A DNA stretch of 64,000 nucleotides from Methylocystis hirsuta (GCF_003722355.1 NZ_QWDD01000001.1:620001-684000), one strand, 5' to 3'. Numbered from the stretch's first letter, positions 15,754 to 23,624 are shown. Notes: generated by a model not told the origin, from the letters alone. Made by a program: numbers and translations.

Positions 15754-17130
15754 TCATATCTCGACGCCCTCGTCATCATCGCCGCCGGGCTTATCATGTG
15801 CGCCATCGAAGGTGGCCAAGCCGCCGTCGCCTAAACCATTGGTATTGTCGAAGGCGTCCAAGACGGCCAAGGTTGCCAACGTGGCTACCTTCTCGTTTGG
15901 TTGTTGAAGGTGTCCAGCCTCAAAATCTTGGCCATCTTGGCCACCTTCGGGGAGCGTCCATTCCCACCCTCCGGTCAATCCGCTCTTCACTGACGCAATC
16001 CCGAGCGCATCTTTCGCTCGGCGAAGTGTCCGCGGCGAATGGCCCGCATCGCGCCCGGCACACTCTATTCCCTTCACCGGCTTTGATCCGTGGGCGAGGA
16101 AGTCCTTCAGGAAGTCTTTAGCCTCGCGGAGCGCCGATCCGCAGTCCTCTTCTGTGTTCGTCTCCGCCGTCGCCAGCATTGCCCGCGCAGTGCCTTCTAT
16201 GGCCTCGCCGAAAGCCGCGATGCTGGCGATGATGCGGTTGTCGCCCGGCATAGGCTCTTGGCGCAGCTCATAGGCGAAGCCGCCTTCGTCCGGGCCGATG
16301 TTGCTTTTCGCGCGGGCTAGGAAGCGACGCGGCGGCGTCCCGTCTTCGGTCTCGCCTTCCTTCGCGGCGATCATGACGACGCGAGCGAGAGCGCCAAAGG
16401 CGATCGAGCCGGTAATTCGCTCGATCGGCTCGCGGCCGGACGTTCCTTTGCTCAGATGCGTTATGCCGAGCAGCGCGGCATCGACGCTTGCGGCAAGATC
16501 GACGAGCGGCTGCAACGCCCGCCGTGTGTCGGCGTTCTTGTGACTGTCGCCAGCTACGGCGGATACAATCGGATCGACGACAATCAGGACACAGCCGCCG
16601 GCTTTCTCAATGGCCTCGCGCAACGGCTCCATATCCTTCGCCGGATCGAACGGTCTGCGCTCTTCTCCATGGGCGACGTCGCCGACGAAAAAGACGCGCT
16701 CGACATCGGCGCCAGACGCCAAAAGGCGCGGCAGAAGCGTATCGGCCGGGTCGTCTTCGCCAGACCAGATGATGACATTTCCCTGCGGCGCGCGTGAGCC
16801 ATCCGGCCATAGACCGGCGATCGTCGCCGTAGAGGCCATAAGCATGGCGAGCGTCGTCTTGCCCGCCCCAGGTTGCCCGCCGATGATGTGAAGCTTGCCC
16901 CGCGCCAACCACCCCCGCCAAAACCAGTCCACGGGTTCAGCCTTCAGAGTCGAGGCGCGGGTCAATTCCACTGTCGTCTTTGACTGTTGGATTCCTCCAA
17001 CCTGTATCGGGCGGTCGGATGCGCCCCCCCACCTTGGCGGAAGCGGAGGCGGCGCTCGTTCGGTCTCATTCTGATATTCTCGCGCAGCATCGGCGAATTG
17101 CGAGCGAGGACGGAAGGGCGGCTGTCTCAT
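15754..17130 (-). CDS. RepA-like AAA ATPase/helicase of integrated element
   Basis: 458 residues. Walker A GGQPGAGKTT (84-93), VIIWSGEDDP, Walker B VLIVVDPIVSA and GITHLSKG place it in the RecA-like AAA_25 family (RepA hexameric helicase type) common in P4-like islands and plasmids. The C-terminal part (about 360-410) reads as a winged helix (SPRTLRRAKDALGI), followed by an acidic tail. It is the last gene of a tight minus-strand operon with AlpA and two small genes, 3 bp after the preceding stop. It probably drives replication of the excised element. Confidence 0.8.
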   Translation of the reverse strand: MRQPPFRPRSQFADAAREYQNETERAPPPLPPRWGGASDRPIQVGGIQQSKTTVELTRASTLKAEPVDWFWRGWLARGKLHIIGGQPGAGKTTLAMLMASTATIAGLWPDGSRAPQGNVIIWSGEDDPADTLLPRLLASGADVERVFFVGDVAHGEERRPFDPAKDMEPLREAIEKAGGCVLIVVDPIVSAVAGDSHKNADTRRALQPLVDLAASVDAALLGITHLSKGTSGREPIERITGSIAFGALARVVMIAAKEGETEDGTPPRRFLARAKSNIGPDEGGFAYELRQEPMPGDNRIIASIAAFGEAIEGTARAMLATAETNTEEDCGSALREAKDFLKDFLAHGSKPVKGIECAGRDAGHSPRTLRRAKDALGIASVKSGLTGGWEWTLPEGGQDGQDFEAGHLQQPNEKVATLATLAVLDAFDNTNGLGDGGLATFDGAHDKPGGDDDEGVEI

Positions 17131-17133
17131 TGG

Positions 17134-17364
17134 TCAGCCCCTCCCCGGCGCATGTTCCAATCCGGCAAGGTCTTTGAACGTGGCGGTCGCGGCCCGGACA
17201 TGCAGGATCAACCGTCGCAGCTGATATTCGAGCCCGACGTCGTCGCCGAGTTCTGCATAGCGAACGACAATCTCGGCGTTGGCGCCGATGACACCGGCGA
17301 GTTCGGCGATGTGCTGACGGCACTGCGCGGCGGCGCTTGGGATGGCGATTGGCGCGGCGCTCAT
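17134..17364 (-). CDS. Small hypothetical protein in the element operon
   Basis: 76 residues, starting MSAAPIAIPSAAAQCRQHIA. It is predicted to be mostly helical with no recognised motif. The start overlaps the previous gene by 4 bases (ATGA) and its stop is 3 bp before the ATPase start, so coupled translation supports it as real. I do not recognise the family. Confidence 0.55.
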   Translation of the reverse strand: MSAAPIAIPSAAAQCRQHIAELAGVIGANAEIVVRYAELGDDVGLEYQLRRLILHVRAATATFKDLAGLEHAPGRG

Positions 17365-17618
17365 TGCCTCGTCTCCATCGCCTCGAAAGCGATCTCGGCG
17401 CGCGCGCGCGCCATTGGCTCGGCAACGCCATGGCGAGCGAGCAGCCACGCGATGCGCCGCGCCGTTAAGTCTGCGACTACAGAGTCGGCGACGGCGCTTA
17501 GCGATTGAAAGTTTGAGGGGGCTTGATTAAACTCGGAAACGTCAGCCTGCCAGCATGACAATTCCCGAGCCCGGCCCGCGTCAGCCCGCGCGGCCGGGTT
17601 CGATGTTTTGGAGGCCAT
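17361..17618 (-). CDS. Small hypothetical protein in the element operon
   Basis: 85 residues. The C-terminal half (ADLTARRIAWLLARHGVAEPMARARAEIAFEAM) is a likely helix pair. It sits 3 bp after the AlpA-like gene and overlaps the next gene by 4 bases. Function unknown. The spacing and conserved operon position are the main evidence that it is translated. Confidence 0.55.
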   Translation of the reverse strand: MASKTSNPAARADAGRARELSCWQADVSEFNQAPSNFQSLSAVADSVVADLTARRIAWLLARHGVAEPMARARAEIAFEAMETRQ

Positions 17619-17621
17619 GAT

Positions 17622-17861
17622 TCAAACAGCCTCCCCGAGCACGCGGCTAATTTCGCTAGCCGGAACTAACGTTCTCCCTGCCACTTTGACGAGGCGAATC
17701 TCCCCCGCCGCAGCAGCCTTGTAGATAGACGAACGCGAGATGCTAAGCGCCTTGCACGCCTGGTTGATGCGAAGGGCTCGTGGTTCGACGTCGCTTTGAT
17801 TTTGAGGTTGAGCGTGAGGGCGCGCATCGGCGAAGCCCTCGACGCGAGCGGACATGCTCAT
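17622..17861 (-). CDS. AlpA/excisionase-like HTH regulator
   Basis: 79 residues. RINQACKALSISRSSIYKAAAAGEIRLVKVAGRTLVPASEISRVL is the MerR-like winged HTH of AlpA/Xis proteins, which bend att DNA for excision or activate integrase transcription. AAAGGTG lies just before the ATG, unlike the leaderless genes of this element. It heads a four-gene operon with the RepA-like ATPase. Two 19-bp dyads upstream (17932 and 18099) are candidate binding sites. Confidence 0.78.
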   Translation of the reverse strand: MSMSARVEGFADARPHAQPQNQSDVEPRALRINQACKALSISRSSIYKAAAAGEIRLVKVAGRTLVPASEISRVLGEAV

Positions 17862-18282
17862 GTCGTCACCTTTGAAGGATTGCGGGATTCGCTCGCAGTG
17901 TCGCCGCGAACAGGCGAAGTCGTTTATTTAACGTCCTATGCGACAGGACGGTCGCGCGTGTCGTGCGCGGCCCGAGGCCGTGTAGTTTTACGTCCGCGGT
18001 GGGCTCAGACGGCTTCGCGTATCGTGCGAATGACGAGGACGCATATGGCGACGTCGCGCCAGCGCATATCGAGCGCTATCCGAAGCCGTCTTGTTTTGCG
18101 TCCCAGTCGGCAGGACGGGTCCGCGATTCGCGGAACAAGTTTGATACTAGGGCGAACAGCAGTATTTAGGCAAGCCCATCCACGCACCGGCGGTGATTTG
18201 CACTCATCAATAGACAGTGCGCAGGGAAACCGAGCGATGCATTCTCGGCTTGTCGGCTGGCCGGCCTATCCCCACGCGTTCA
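17862..18282. promoter_or_regulatory. Structured control region between AlpA and integrase 2
   Basis: No gene is seen. Two 19-bp dyads, CGTCC-N9-GGACG, lie at 17932-17950 and 18099-18117, 167 bp apart. TTTAACGTCC, TTTTACGTCC and TTTTGCGTCC repeat as direct copies ending at 17936, 17995 and 18103. An 85-bp imperfect palindrome with perfect 11-bp ends AGACGGCTTCG (18007-18017) and CGAAGCCGTCT (18081-18091) lies between. These look like binding sites for AlpA or the RepA-like protein. Confidence 0.45.
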
Positions 18283-19605
18283 TTATGCGACGTCGCCGCC
18301 TGTTCTCTTGAACGCCAGCACGTCTGCGCCGCCCAACTCTCTTGGTTCGCAATGCGTCGCCCATTGCTCCATCAAATGCCGGCGTTGTTCCAGAACGTCC
18401 GTTCGGCGATAAGCGCGCTCGACGCTCGTGCCGACGACATGGCCCATCGCCTCTTCGACGACGGCGTGAGGAAAGCGCGCAACCTCCTCGCACCACGTCC
18501 GAAAGGTCGCCCGGAAGCCGTGTGGGACGATCGGCTTGCCGTCGCTTGCGGGATCGATCCATTTCGTCTCGCCGCTGTTCATCCGCTTGAGCAGAACCAG
18601 CATCGCCATATTGCTCAAAGGCTTGCCGGTAGCGCTAGGGAAGACGAAGCGCGAGACCCGAACGGCCTCCAGCTCTTTCACTATCTCGACTGCGCGAGGC
18701 GCGAGCGGGATGCGGAAGGACTCCTTGCGGTGCTTCTTGTCCTTCAGCTTTGAGGGCGGAATCGTCCAGACGCGCGCGTCTAGATCGAACTCGCGCCATT
18801 CGGCATTGAGCGCCGTCCCTGTCCGCACATTCGTCAGGATTAGGAATTCGAGCAGCCGCGACGCTATGGCGTCTCGCTGGCGAAGCGCCGCTGTGAAGGC
18901 CGCCATTTGCTCGTAGGGCAATGACGGGTGACGGCCGCGCGACAATTGCGTCGGAGCGCTGAACCCCAGCGCTTTCAGATCGTCCCACCGAGCCGGGTTG
19001 TCTATGGAAAGGCCGTGCTGGTCACGAAGCACGATGCGGGCGCTTTCGAAAACGCGCCGGATGGCGGGATAGAGCTTGCGGGCGACCTCCGGCTTGCTGC
19101 GCCAGACGGGCTTGAGGACCGCCGCCACGTCGCTCGTCGTTATCTCATTGACCGGCCTTGCCAGCAGCAGCGCGCAGTAAGCCGGCCCGAGATGGCGCTC
19201 CCACTGATAGGCGACCTTGGCGTTGCTCGTCCTGGCCTGCGCCTCTGCGATCACATCTTTAGCAATGTCGGCAAAGGTAGGGATCGGCCGTGACGCCTTC
19301 CGGGCTTCTTCCCGCGCGGCCAGAGGGTCAACGCCCTGCGCGATTTTGGTCCGGGCGGAGAGCGCCGCCATCCGCGCCGCGGATAGGGAGGTCTCGGGAT
19401 AGGGACCCAGCCCCATGTCCCGACGCCTTCCGTCCATCTGATAGCGCAGAACCCATTTCCGTCCGCCGGCAGGCGAGACGACGAGATAGAGGCCGTCGCC
19501 GTCGGCATGCTTGCCCGGCCCTACGCTCCGCGCCGTCCTGTCCGTGAGCTTACCCACCTTGCCGGTCCCACGTTTGGTCCCACAAATCGACGTGGATTGT
19601 GACAT
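18283..19605 (-). CDS. Tyrosine recombinase/integrase, P4 type (integrase 2)
   Basis: 440 residues. A DUF4102 arm-binding domain (GKHADGDGLYLVVSPAGGRKW) precedes a catalytic domain with R261 (TNVRTGTALN), H362-x-x-R365 (HGFRA), H389 (MGHV) and Y399 (AYRR), so all key residues are present. It differs clearly from integrase 1. Its 5' end faces the right att copy about 100 bp away. In the excised circle the two integrases would diverge from a single attP. No Shine-Dalgarno is evident at ATG 19605. Confidence 0.93.
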   Translation of the reverse strand: MSQSTSICGTKRGTGKVGKLTDRTARSVGPGKHADGDGLYLVVSPAGGRKWVLRYQMDGRRRDMGLGPYPETSLSAARMAALSARTKIAQGVDPLAAREEARKASRPIPTFADIAKDVIAEAQARTSNAKVAYQWERHLGPAYCALLLARPVNEITTSDVAAVLKPVWRSKPEVARKLYPAIRRVFESARIVLRDQHGLSIDNPARWDDLKALGFSAPTQLSRGRHPSLPYEQMAAFTAALRQRDAIASRLLEFLILTNVRTGTALNAEWREFDLDARVWTIPPSKLKDKKHRKESFRIPLAPRAVEIVKELEAVRVSRFVFPSATGKPLSNMAMLVLLKRMNSGETKWIDPASDGKPIVPHGFRATFRTWCEEVARFPHAVVEEAMGHVVGTSVERAYRRTDVLEQRRHLMEQWATHCEPRELGGADVLAFKRTGGDVA

Positions 19606-19704
19606 ACAGTGACGGACAAGGGAAGACGCTATGCGCTAAGAAGCTATATATTTATTGTGATTTAGCAGACAGCCTGAAACAGTCTCGGACAGTAGTTAGG
19701 TGCT

Positions 19705-19718
19705 TCTCCTGGGCACCA
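19705..19718 (+). repeat. attR core: second copy of the tRNA-Leu end
   Basis: TCTCCTGGGCACCA, identical to 2475-2488 and in the same orientation. Sequence on either side is unrelated to the tRNA, so this is the right junction of the element. Confidence 0.85.
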
Positions 19719-20192
19719 AGCACTCATCTCAAACACGTCTTAAGACGTTTCGTTAGCCGTTTTCAGTATACGGAGGCGTCGCCGTGGACCCTCGCGCCGG
19801 GACTCGGAAGCCCGGCGGCGGTTATCCGACCCATCTGATATTTCATCGGGCGCGAGGGCCGCTGCGGTAGCCGCACGCGCATCGTTCGGCGTCAAGCTCG
19901 GCGAGCGCTGACGATCTCCGTAATGTAAAAATCGTCGACGTTGTGGCCGTAGACCGTCCCTCCCACGGGCGCTCCATCATACAGCTGGTCAAGAAAAACC
20001 GAGCGGCTGGCGCTGATGTTGGCGGCAGAATGCGAATTTTTTCAGCGCTCGCTGCCGCCCCTCAGGCAAAGCGCGCCACGCGAACAATTCCTCGTGAACA
20101 TTTCGCAAGCGCGCGTGTGCCTGGGCGAACTCCAGCGAAAGCCTGCCGTCCGGAGCGACTGAGCGACTCGCGCCATACGGCTTGGCTGTAGG
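19719..20192. other. Chromosomal flank between attR and the nas promoter
   Basis: No convincing gene is seen. ACGTCTTAAGACGT (19735-19748) is a perfect 14-bp palindrome a few bases past attR and may be the original tRNA-Leu terminator. A 71-codon minus-strand frame (19989-20204, MKAPPTAKPYG...) exists but would run out of the sigma-54 promoter and has no other support. Confidence 0.3.
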
Positions 20193-20208
20193 TGGCGCCT
20201 TCATTGCA
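20193..20208 (+). promoter_or_regulatory. Sigma-54 (-24/-12) promoter of the barrel-nasTS unit
   Basis: TGGCGCC-TTCA-TTGCA has GG (20194-20195) and GC (20206-20207) separated by exactly 10 bases, matching the RpoN consensus TGGCACG-N4-TTGCA at most positions. Transcription should start near 20219. This predicts NtrC-type control by nitrogen limitation. I did not find a clear NtrC palindrome by eye. Confidence 0.65.
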
Positions 20209-20245
20209 TCCGTTTGGCGCGAGGGCGTCGCTTGCGACGTCACCC

Positions 20246-20277
20246 GGTCCACAGAAGGGCCCCCAGCATCGCCGCTG
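20246..20277 (+). promoter_or_regulatory. ANTAR-type RNA motif (NasT target), leader 1
   Basis: Two adjacent hexaloop hairpins: P1 GGUCC-ACAGAA-GGGCC (20246-20261, one G-U pair) and P2 CAGC-AUCGCC-GCUG (20264-20277). Both loops have A at position 1 and G at position 4, the conserved bases recognised by ANTAR antiterminators. The 3' strand of P2 is also the 5' strand of the terminator that follows, so NasT binding would prevent termination. The cognate NasT is encoded in the same operon. Confidence 0.75.
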
Positions 20278-20320
20278 TCCTGAACGTCTGCTTCGCAGGC
20301 GTTCAGGCAGCGGCTTTTTT
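20271..20320 (+). terminator. Attenuator terminator overlapping hairpin P2
   Basis: The stem GCCGCTG-t-CCTGAACG (20271-20286) pairs with CGTTCAGG-CAGCGGC (20300-20314), capped by CTGC/GCAG, and is followed by six T (20315-20320) and another T-run. This is a strong intrinsic terminator lying 26-44 bp before the gene, in the position expected for an antitermination switch. Confidence 0.85.
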
Positions 20321-20363
20321 CGTTTTTGTGGCGCGCGCAGGCGAGATGCAGATGAGGTTCGCG

Positions 20364-21599
20364 ATGAAGAGAGCACAGTCCCAGCGATCGATGCGCCAAC
20401 AGCCGCCATGGCGCGGCGCAAGTTTGATAGTCGTGGCGGCCGCGCTCGTCGCGACCGGCGCGAACGCCGCGCCCCGCAAGAACGCGCCGTCCGAGGCGAC
20501 TTCGATACAACTTCAAGCGCCGCCGCCATCCCTCGCGCCGGCCGCGCCGCCTCCGCCGCCGCCGGCGCCCATGGGGGTGTTCGGCGCCGATATGCCGGCC
20601 GCCGGCAAACTCGTTTTCTCCATTACGCCGGTGTTCGCCAATCTGTCGGGCATCAAAATGGGAACGCGCACGGTCTCAAACGAATATATCGTCACGACGG
20701 TGCCGTTCTTTCTCAATCCCAAGCAGACTGTGCGTATTATTCCGCAAAACATTGCGGTCGCGACGCAAATTGCCGGATTGAGCTATGGCGTCACGAAAGA
20801 TTTCGCAGTGGTTCTCACGGCCGGCATGATCGAGAAAAATCTCAACGCGCTCACCTTCAAGGGCGCGTCGGGCATTCTGCCGCTTGGCAGGAGTTTGCCG
20901 GGAACGACGAGCCTTGCCGACGTCACCTTGTCGGGCGTCTATCGCATCTATCAGGACGACGTCCACCGCATCCAGCTCTCTCTTGGCATCTCGTTGCCCG
21001 CCGGCAGCTACACAGCCACATTCAAGGACTTTCTCCTGCCCGACGGAACCCGCCGCAACGTCCGTGCATTCTATGGCATGCAGCCCGGCACGGGCACATT
21101 CGATTTGCTGCCGGGCATCGTCTATGCAGGCTATCTGGGACCATGGTCATGGGGCCTCGGCTATCGCGGCCGCTTCCCCCTGGCCGCAAATTCACTGGGC
21201 TATTCCTGGGACTACCTGCTCGAATATCGCCTGCGCTTCCCGCTCGGCCCCAATCCTTCCGGGGGCTACCGCTGGGGCGATCTGCATGAATTCAACGCCT
21301 GGGGCGGCTACACCTGGACGCCCGGACTCACCACCACCTTCCGCTTGAGCGGTTCGACGCAGGGCCCGATTCGCGGCTTCGATCCGGAAATCCGCGGCCC
21401 CGCCGTGCCCGCCAATCCGGCCTTCTATGGCGGACAGCGGCTCGAAGTCTTCGGCGGCGCGACGATCAGCGGCAAATTTGTCGGCTATGAAAATGTGACG
21501 GTCGCGGTCGAGGCGGGTCTCCCCGTGTATCAGAATCTCAACGGTCCGCAGATCATGAAGAACTGGCAGGCGGGCATGTCGTTGCGGTTCAAGATATAA
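20364..21599 (+). CDS. Outer-membrane beta-barrel protein of the nas cluster (MetA-degradation-type transporter fold)
   Basis: 411 residues. A signal peptide (GASLIVVAAALVATGANA, cleavage near residue 35) leads to a proline-rich linker (PPPSLAPAAPPPPPPAPMG) and then alternating aromatic/glycine strands with a final phenylalanine-containing strand (SLRFKI), typical of the 'transporter' family related to PF13557. It should form an outer-membrane channel. Start ATG 20364 has GAGG 6 bases upstream; ATG 20346 is the alternative. It is first in the unit controlled by sigma-54 and NasT, so a role in nitrate or nitrite passage is inferred. Confidence 0.7.
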   Translation: MKRAQSQRSMRQQPPWRGASLIVVAAALVATGANAAPRKNAPSEATSIQLQAPPPSLAPAAPPPPPPAPMGVFGADMPAAGKLVFSITPVFANLSGIKMGTRTVSNEYIVTTVPFFLNPKQTVRIIPQNIAVATQIAGLSYGVTKDFAVVLTAGMIEKNLNALTFKGASGILPLGRSLPGTTSLADVTLSGVYRIYQDDVHRIQLSLGISLPAGSYTATFKDFLLPDGTRRNVRAFYGMQPGTGTFDLLPGIVYAGYLGPWSWGLGYRGRFPLAANSLGYSWDYLLEYRLRFPLGPNPSGGYRWGDLHEFNAWGGYTWTPGLTTTFRLSGSTQGPIRGFDPEIRGPAVPANPAFYGGQRLEVFGGATISGKFVGYENVTVAVEAGLPVYQNLNGPQIMKNWQAGMSLRFKI

Positions 21600-21696
21600 G
21601 GTGCGCTGGTCGCGGCTCGGCGGGCGGATCGCGGAGACTTATAGCGATGCGCCGCCGCTGGCGCGACCCATACATGCGCACACTGGACGCCGTGAA

Positions 21697-22269
21697 TTGA
21701 AGATCGTCATCGTCGACGAAAGCCCCATTCGCTCGTTGATCCTCGAGGAGGGACTGCGTGACGCCGGCTTCACGCAGGTCGAGCGCATCGGCGAAATGCA
21801 CAATCTGCTGAAGCACATCTACGCCAGCGACCCTGACGTCATCCTGATCGATCTCGAGAATCCTTCCCGCGATACGCTTGAACAAATGTTTCAGGTCAGT
21901 CGCGCCGTGCGTCGGCCGATCGCCATGTTTGTCGATCAGAGCGATACGGCGTCCATTCAAGCCTCGGTCGACGCTGGCGTCTCGGCCTATATCGTCGACG
22001 GGTTGAAAAAGGAGCGCATCAAATCGATCCTCGATCTGTGCGTGTCGCGGTTCAATGCCTTCTCGAAGCTTCAGGATGATCTCGATCAGGCCAAATCCGA
22101 TCTCGAGGAGCGCAAGACGATCGAACGCGCCAAAGGCATATTGATGAAGGCGAAGAAGCTTTCCGAAGAAGACGCCTACAAGATGATGCGCGGCGCCGCC
22201 ATGCGCGAAAACAAAAAGATTGTCGAAATTGCACGCTCGGTCATCACTGCGGCGGAGATGTTTAAATGA
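21697..22269 (+). CDS. nasT: Nitrate-responsive antiterminator NasT (receiver-like + ANTAR)
   Basis: 190 residues from TTG 21697, where the NasT-like sequence KIVIVDESPIRSLILEEGLRDAG begins; a GTG at 21601 would add 32 residues that do not look like NasT. The receiver-like domain (ILIDLENPSRDTLEQM, FVDQSD) is followed by the C-terminal ANTAR three-helix domain (ERAKGILMKAKKLSEEDAYKMMRGAAM). NasT binds paired hexaloop RNA hairpins and stops terminator formation. Without nitrate it is held by NasS, encoded next with a 4-base overlap. Targets: the leaders at 20246 and probably 23576. Confidence 0.88.
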   Translation: MKIVIVDESPIRSLILEEGLRDAGFTQVERIGEMHNLLKHIYASDPDVILIDLENPSRDTLEQMFQVSRAVRRPIAMFVDQSDTASIQASVDAGVSAYIVDGLKKERIKSILDLCVSRFNAFSKLQDDLDQAKSDLEERKTIERAKGILMKAKKLSEEDAYKMMRGAAMRENKKIVEIARSVITAAEMFK

Positions 22270-23414
22270 CCGGCGAAGCGCATGTGAAAATCGGCTTCAT
22301 TCCGCTCGTCGACGCCGCTGCGCTGTTGATTGCCGCGCATAAGGGATTCGCCAAGGCGGAAGGACTCGACATCGAACTGATCCGGGAAGCGTCTTGGGCG
22401 AATATTAGAGACAAGCTCGCCATCGGCCGTTTCGATGCGGCGCATCTTCTGGCGCCAATGGCGGTCGCGTCCACGCTCGGACTGGGCCATGTGCGAGTCC
22501 CGCTTGTCGCGCCGATGAATCTCGCGATGAACGGCAATGCGATCGCGGTGTCCACGGCGCTTTATGCCGAACTCGCCGCGGAAGGCGAGGTCGCGCATCC
22601 GGCGCAAACCGCGCGCGCGCTCGCCAAGCTCGTCGCGCGGCGAAGGGCCGAGGGACGTGAGCCTCTGACCTTCGGCATGACCTTTCCTTTTTCCATGCAC
22701 AATTATCAGCTGCGCTACTGGATGGCGGAAGGCGGCGTCGATCCGGATGAAGACCTGCGGTTGATCGTTCTGCCGCCGCCCTACATGGTCGAAAATCTGG
22801 CGCGCGGCCAGCTCGACGGCTTTTGTGTTGGCGCGCCCTGGAGTTCTGTCGCGGTCGACGCCGGCGTTGGCGTCATTCTGCATTTCGGCTGCGAGATTTT
22901 CGCGTGCGCGCCCGAGAAGGTCCTCGCTCTACGCGAAAGCTTCGCCGACGATGATCATAGTCTCGTCGCCGCGCTGATCCGTGCGCTCGATAGGGGCGCC
23001 GCCTTCGTCGACGAGCCGCAAAACCTGGGCGAGGTTTCGCAAATCCTCTCGCGACCGGAATATGTCGGCGTCGACGCCGAGATCATCCGCCGCGTGCTCA
23101 CGGGCCATTTGCGCGTTAAGGCGAGCGACGAGCGAAGCGACGCCAATTACCTCATCATCGGAAGAGACGGCGCCATGCGGCCGGATCCACGGCAAGCCGA
23201 GTGGATCTATGCGCAGATGCTCCGCTGGGGGCAGACGCGCCATTCGCCAGAGATGGCCGATCGCGCGAAGAGCGTCCTGCGCCCGGATCTTTTCGACGCC
23301 GCGATCGATTGCGCGCACATTCAGCGCGAAATCGGGGCCTTTGCGGGACCCTCTTTCGGCGGCCGAAGCTACGCCGACTATCTCGCCGGCTTCGATATCG
23401 GACAGCGCCTGTGA
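22266..23414 (+). CDS. nasS: Nitrate sensor NasS (NrtA-like, cytoplasmic)
   Basis: 382 residues of the NrtA/CmpA periplasmic-binding fold (KIGFIPLVDAAALLIAAHKGFAKAEGLDIELI, GQLDGFCVGAPW) but with no signal peptide, which marks it as the cytoplasmic sensor NasS and not a transport component. It binds nitrate/nitrite and in their absence sequesters NasT. ATGA overlap with nasT (22266-22269) couples their translation. No NrtB/NrtC permease genes follow, which supports the sensor reading. Confidence 0.87.
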   Translation: MTGEAHVKIGFIPLVDAAALLIAAHKGFAKAEGLDIELIREASWANIRDKLAIGRFDAAHLLAPMAVASTLGLGHVRVPLVAPMNLAMNGNAIAVSTALYAELAAEGEVAHPAQTARALAKLVARRRAEGREPLTFGMTFPFSMHNYQLRYWMAEGGVDPDEDLRLIVLPPPYMVENLARGQLDGFCVGAPWSSVAVDAGVGVILHFGCEIFACAPEKVLALRESFADDDHSLVAALIRALDRGAAFVDEPQNLGEVSQILSRPEYVGVDAEIIRRVLTGHLRVKASDERSDANYLIIGRDGAMRPDPRQAEWIYAQMLRWGQTRHSPEMADRAKSVLRPDLFDAAIDCAHIQREIGAFAGPSFGGRSYADYLAGFDIGQRL

Positions 23415-23445
23415 GCGCTGAATTGATGCTCAAAAGGGACAGCCG

Positions 23446-23464
23446 TTAGGCGCCTCGCGCCTAA
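23446..23464 (+). terminator. Hairpin after nasS
   Basis: TTAGGCGC (23446-23453), loop CTC, GCGCCTAA (23457-23464) is a perfect 8-bp stem 32 bp after the nasS stop. No T-run follows, so it may stabilise the RNA end or slow polymerase rather than terminate fully. Confidence 0.45.
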
Positions 23465-23549
23465 GCATTCGGCGCCGCAAAATGCCGCCTGCCGCCGTTG
23501 GTCGGCGCCAAACGCCCGCATTCCTCGGGAAAAACCACGCCGGCGCCTC

Positions 23550-23565
23550 TGGCCCGAAATGTGCA
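23550..23565 (+). promoter_or_regulatory. Second sigma-54 promoter, before the reductase operon
   Basis: TGGCCCG-AAAT-GTGCA has GG (23551-23552) and GC (23563-23564) 10 bases apart, close to TGGCACG-N4-TTGCA. The predicted start near 23576 coincides with the first base of hairpin P1 of leader 2. This gives the structural genes their own nitrogen-regulated promoter. Confidence 0.62.
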
Positions 23566-23575
23566 ATCACCCCAT

Positions 23576-23624
23576 CGGTCAACGACGACCGCCGGTCCGC
23601 CGGAACGAGCCCAAAGCTGGGCTC
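23576..23624 (+). promoter_or_regulatory. Second ANTAR-type RNA motif (NasT target), leader 2
   Basis: P1 CGGUC-AACGAC-GACCG (23576-23591) and P2 GAGCCC-AAAGCU-GGGCUC (23607-23624) are hexaloop hairpins with A at loop position 1 and G at position 4. They are separated by 15 bases. The GGGC of P2 can instead pair with GCCC at 23671-23674 around a long imperfect stem, a possible competing structure, but there is no U-run after it. So the motif is convincing while the output mechanism (attenuation or other) is less clear than in leader 1. Confidence 0.65.

Larger units (their letters stand above)
2475..19718. mobile_element. Integrated element at tRNA-Leu(CAG), about 17.2 kb
   Basis: Boundaries are the two copies of the 14-bp tRNA-end repeat. 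Contents: integrase 1, restriction-modification pair, two plasmid-style HTH genes, iteron-like array, structured inverted repeat, DUF262 defence gene, VirD4-like ATPase, trypsin-like protease, a truncated replication-relaxation gene, an IS21-family insertion, an AlpA/RepA-like operon and integrase 2. There is no relaxase and no type IV secretion channel, so if it moves between cells it must be mobilised in trans. The IS21 insertion with an adjacent deletion shows that decay has begun. Confidence 0.82.

Noticed and set aside
19989-20204. 71-codon minus-strand frame near the nas promoter
   Set aside because: No ribosome-binding site, no motif, and it collides with the sigma-54 promoter; probably chance.
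22266-23414. NasS as a periplasmic nitrate-binding transport protein NrtA
   Set aside because: No signal peptide, 4-base overlap with nasT, and no NrtB/NrtC genes downstream.
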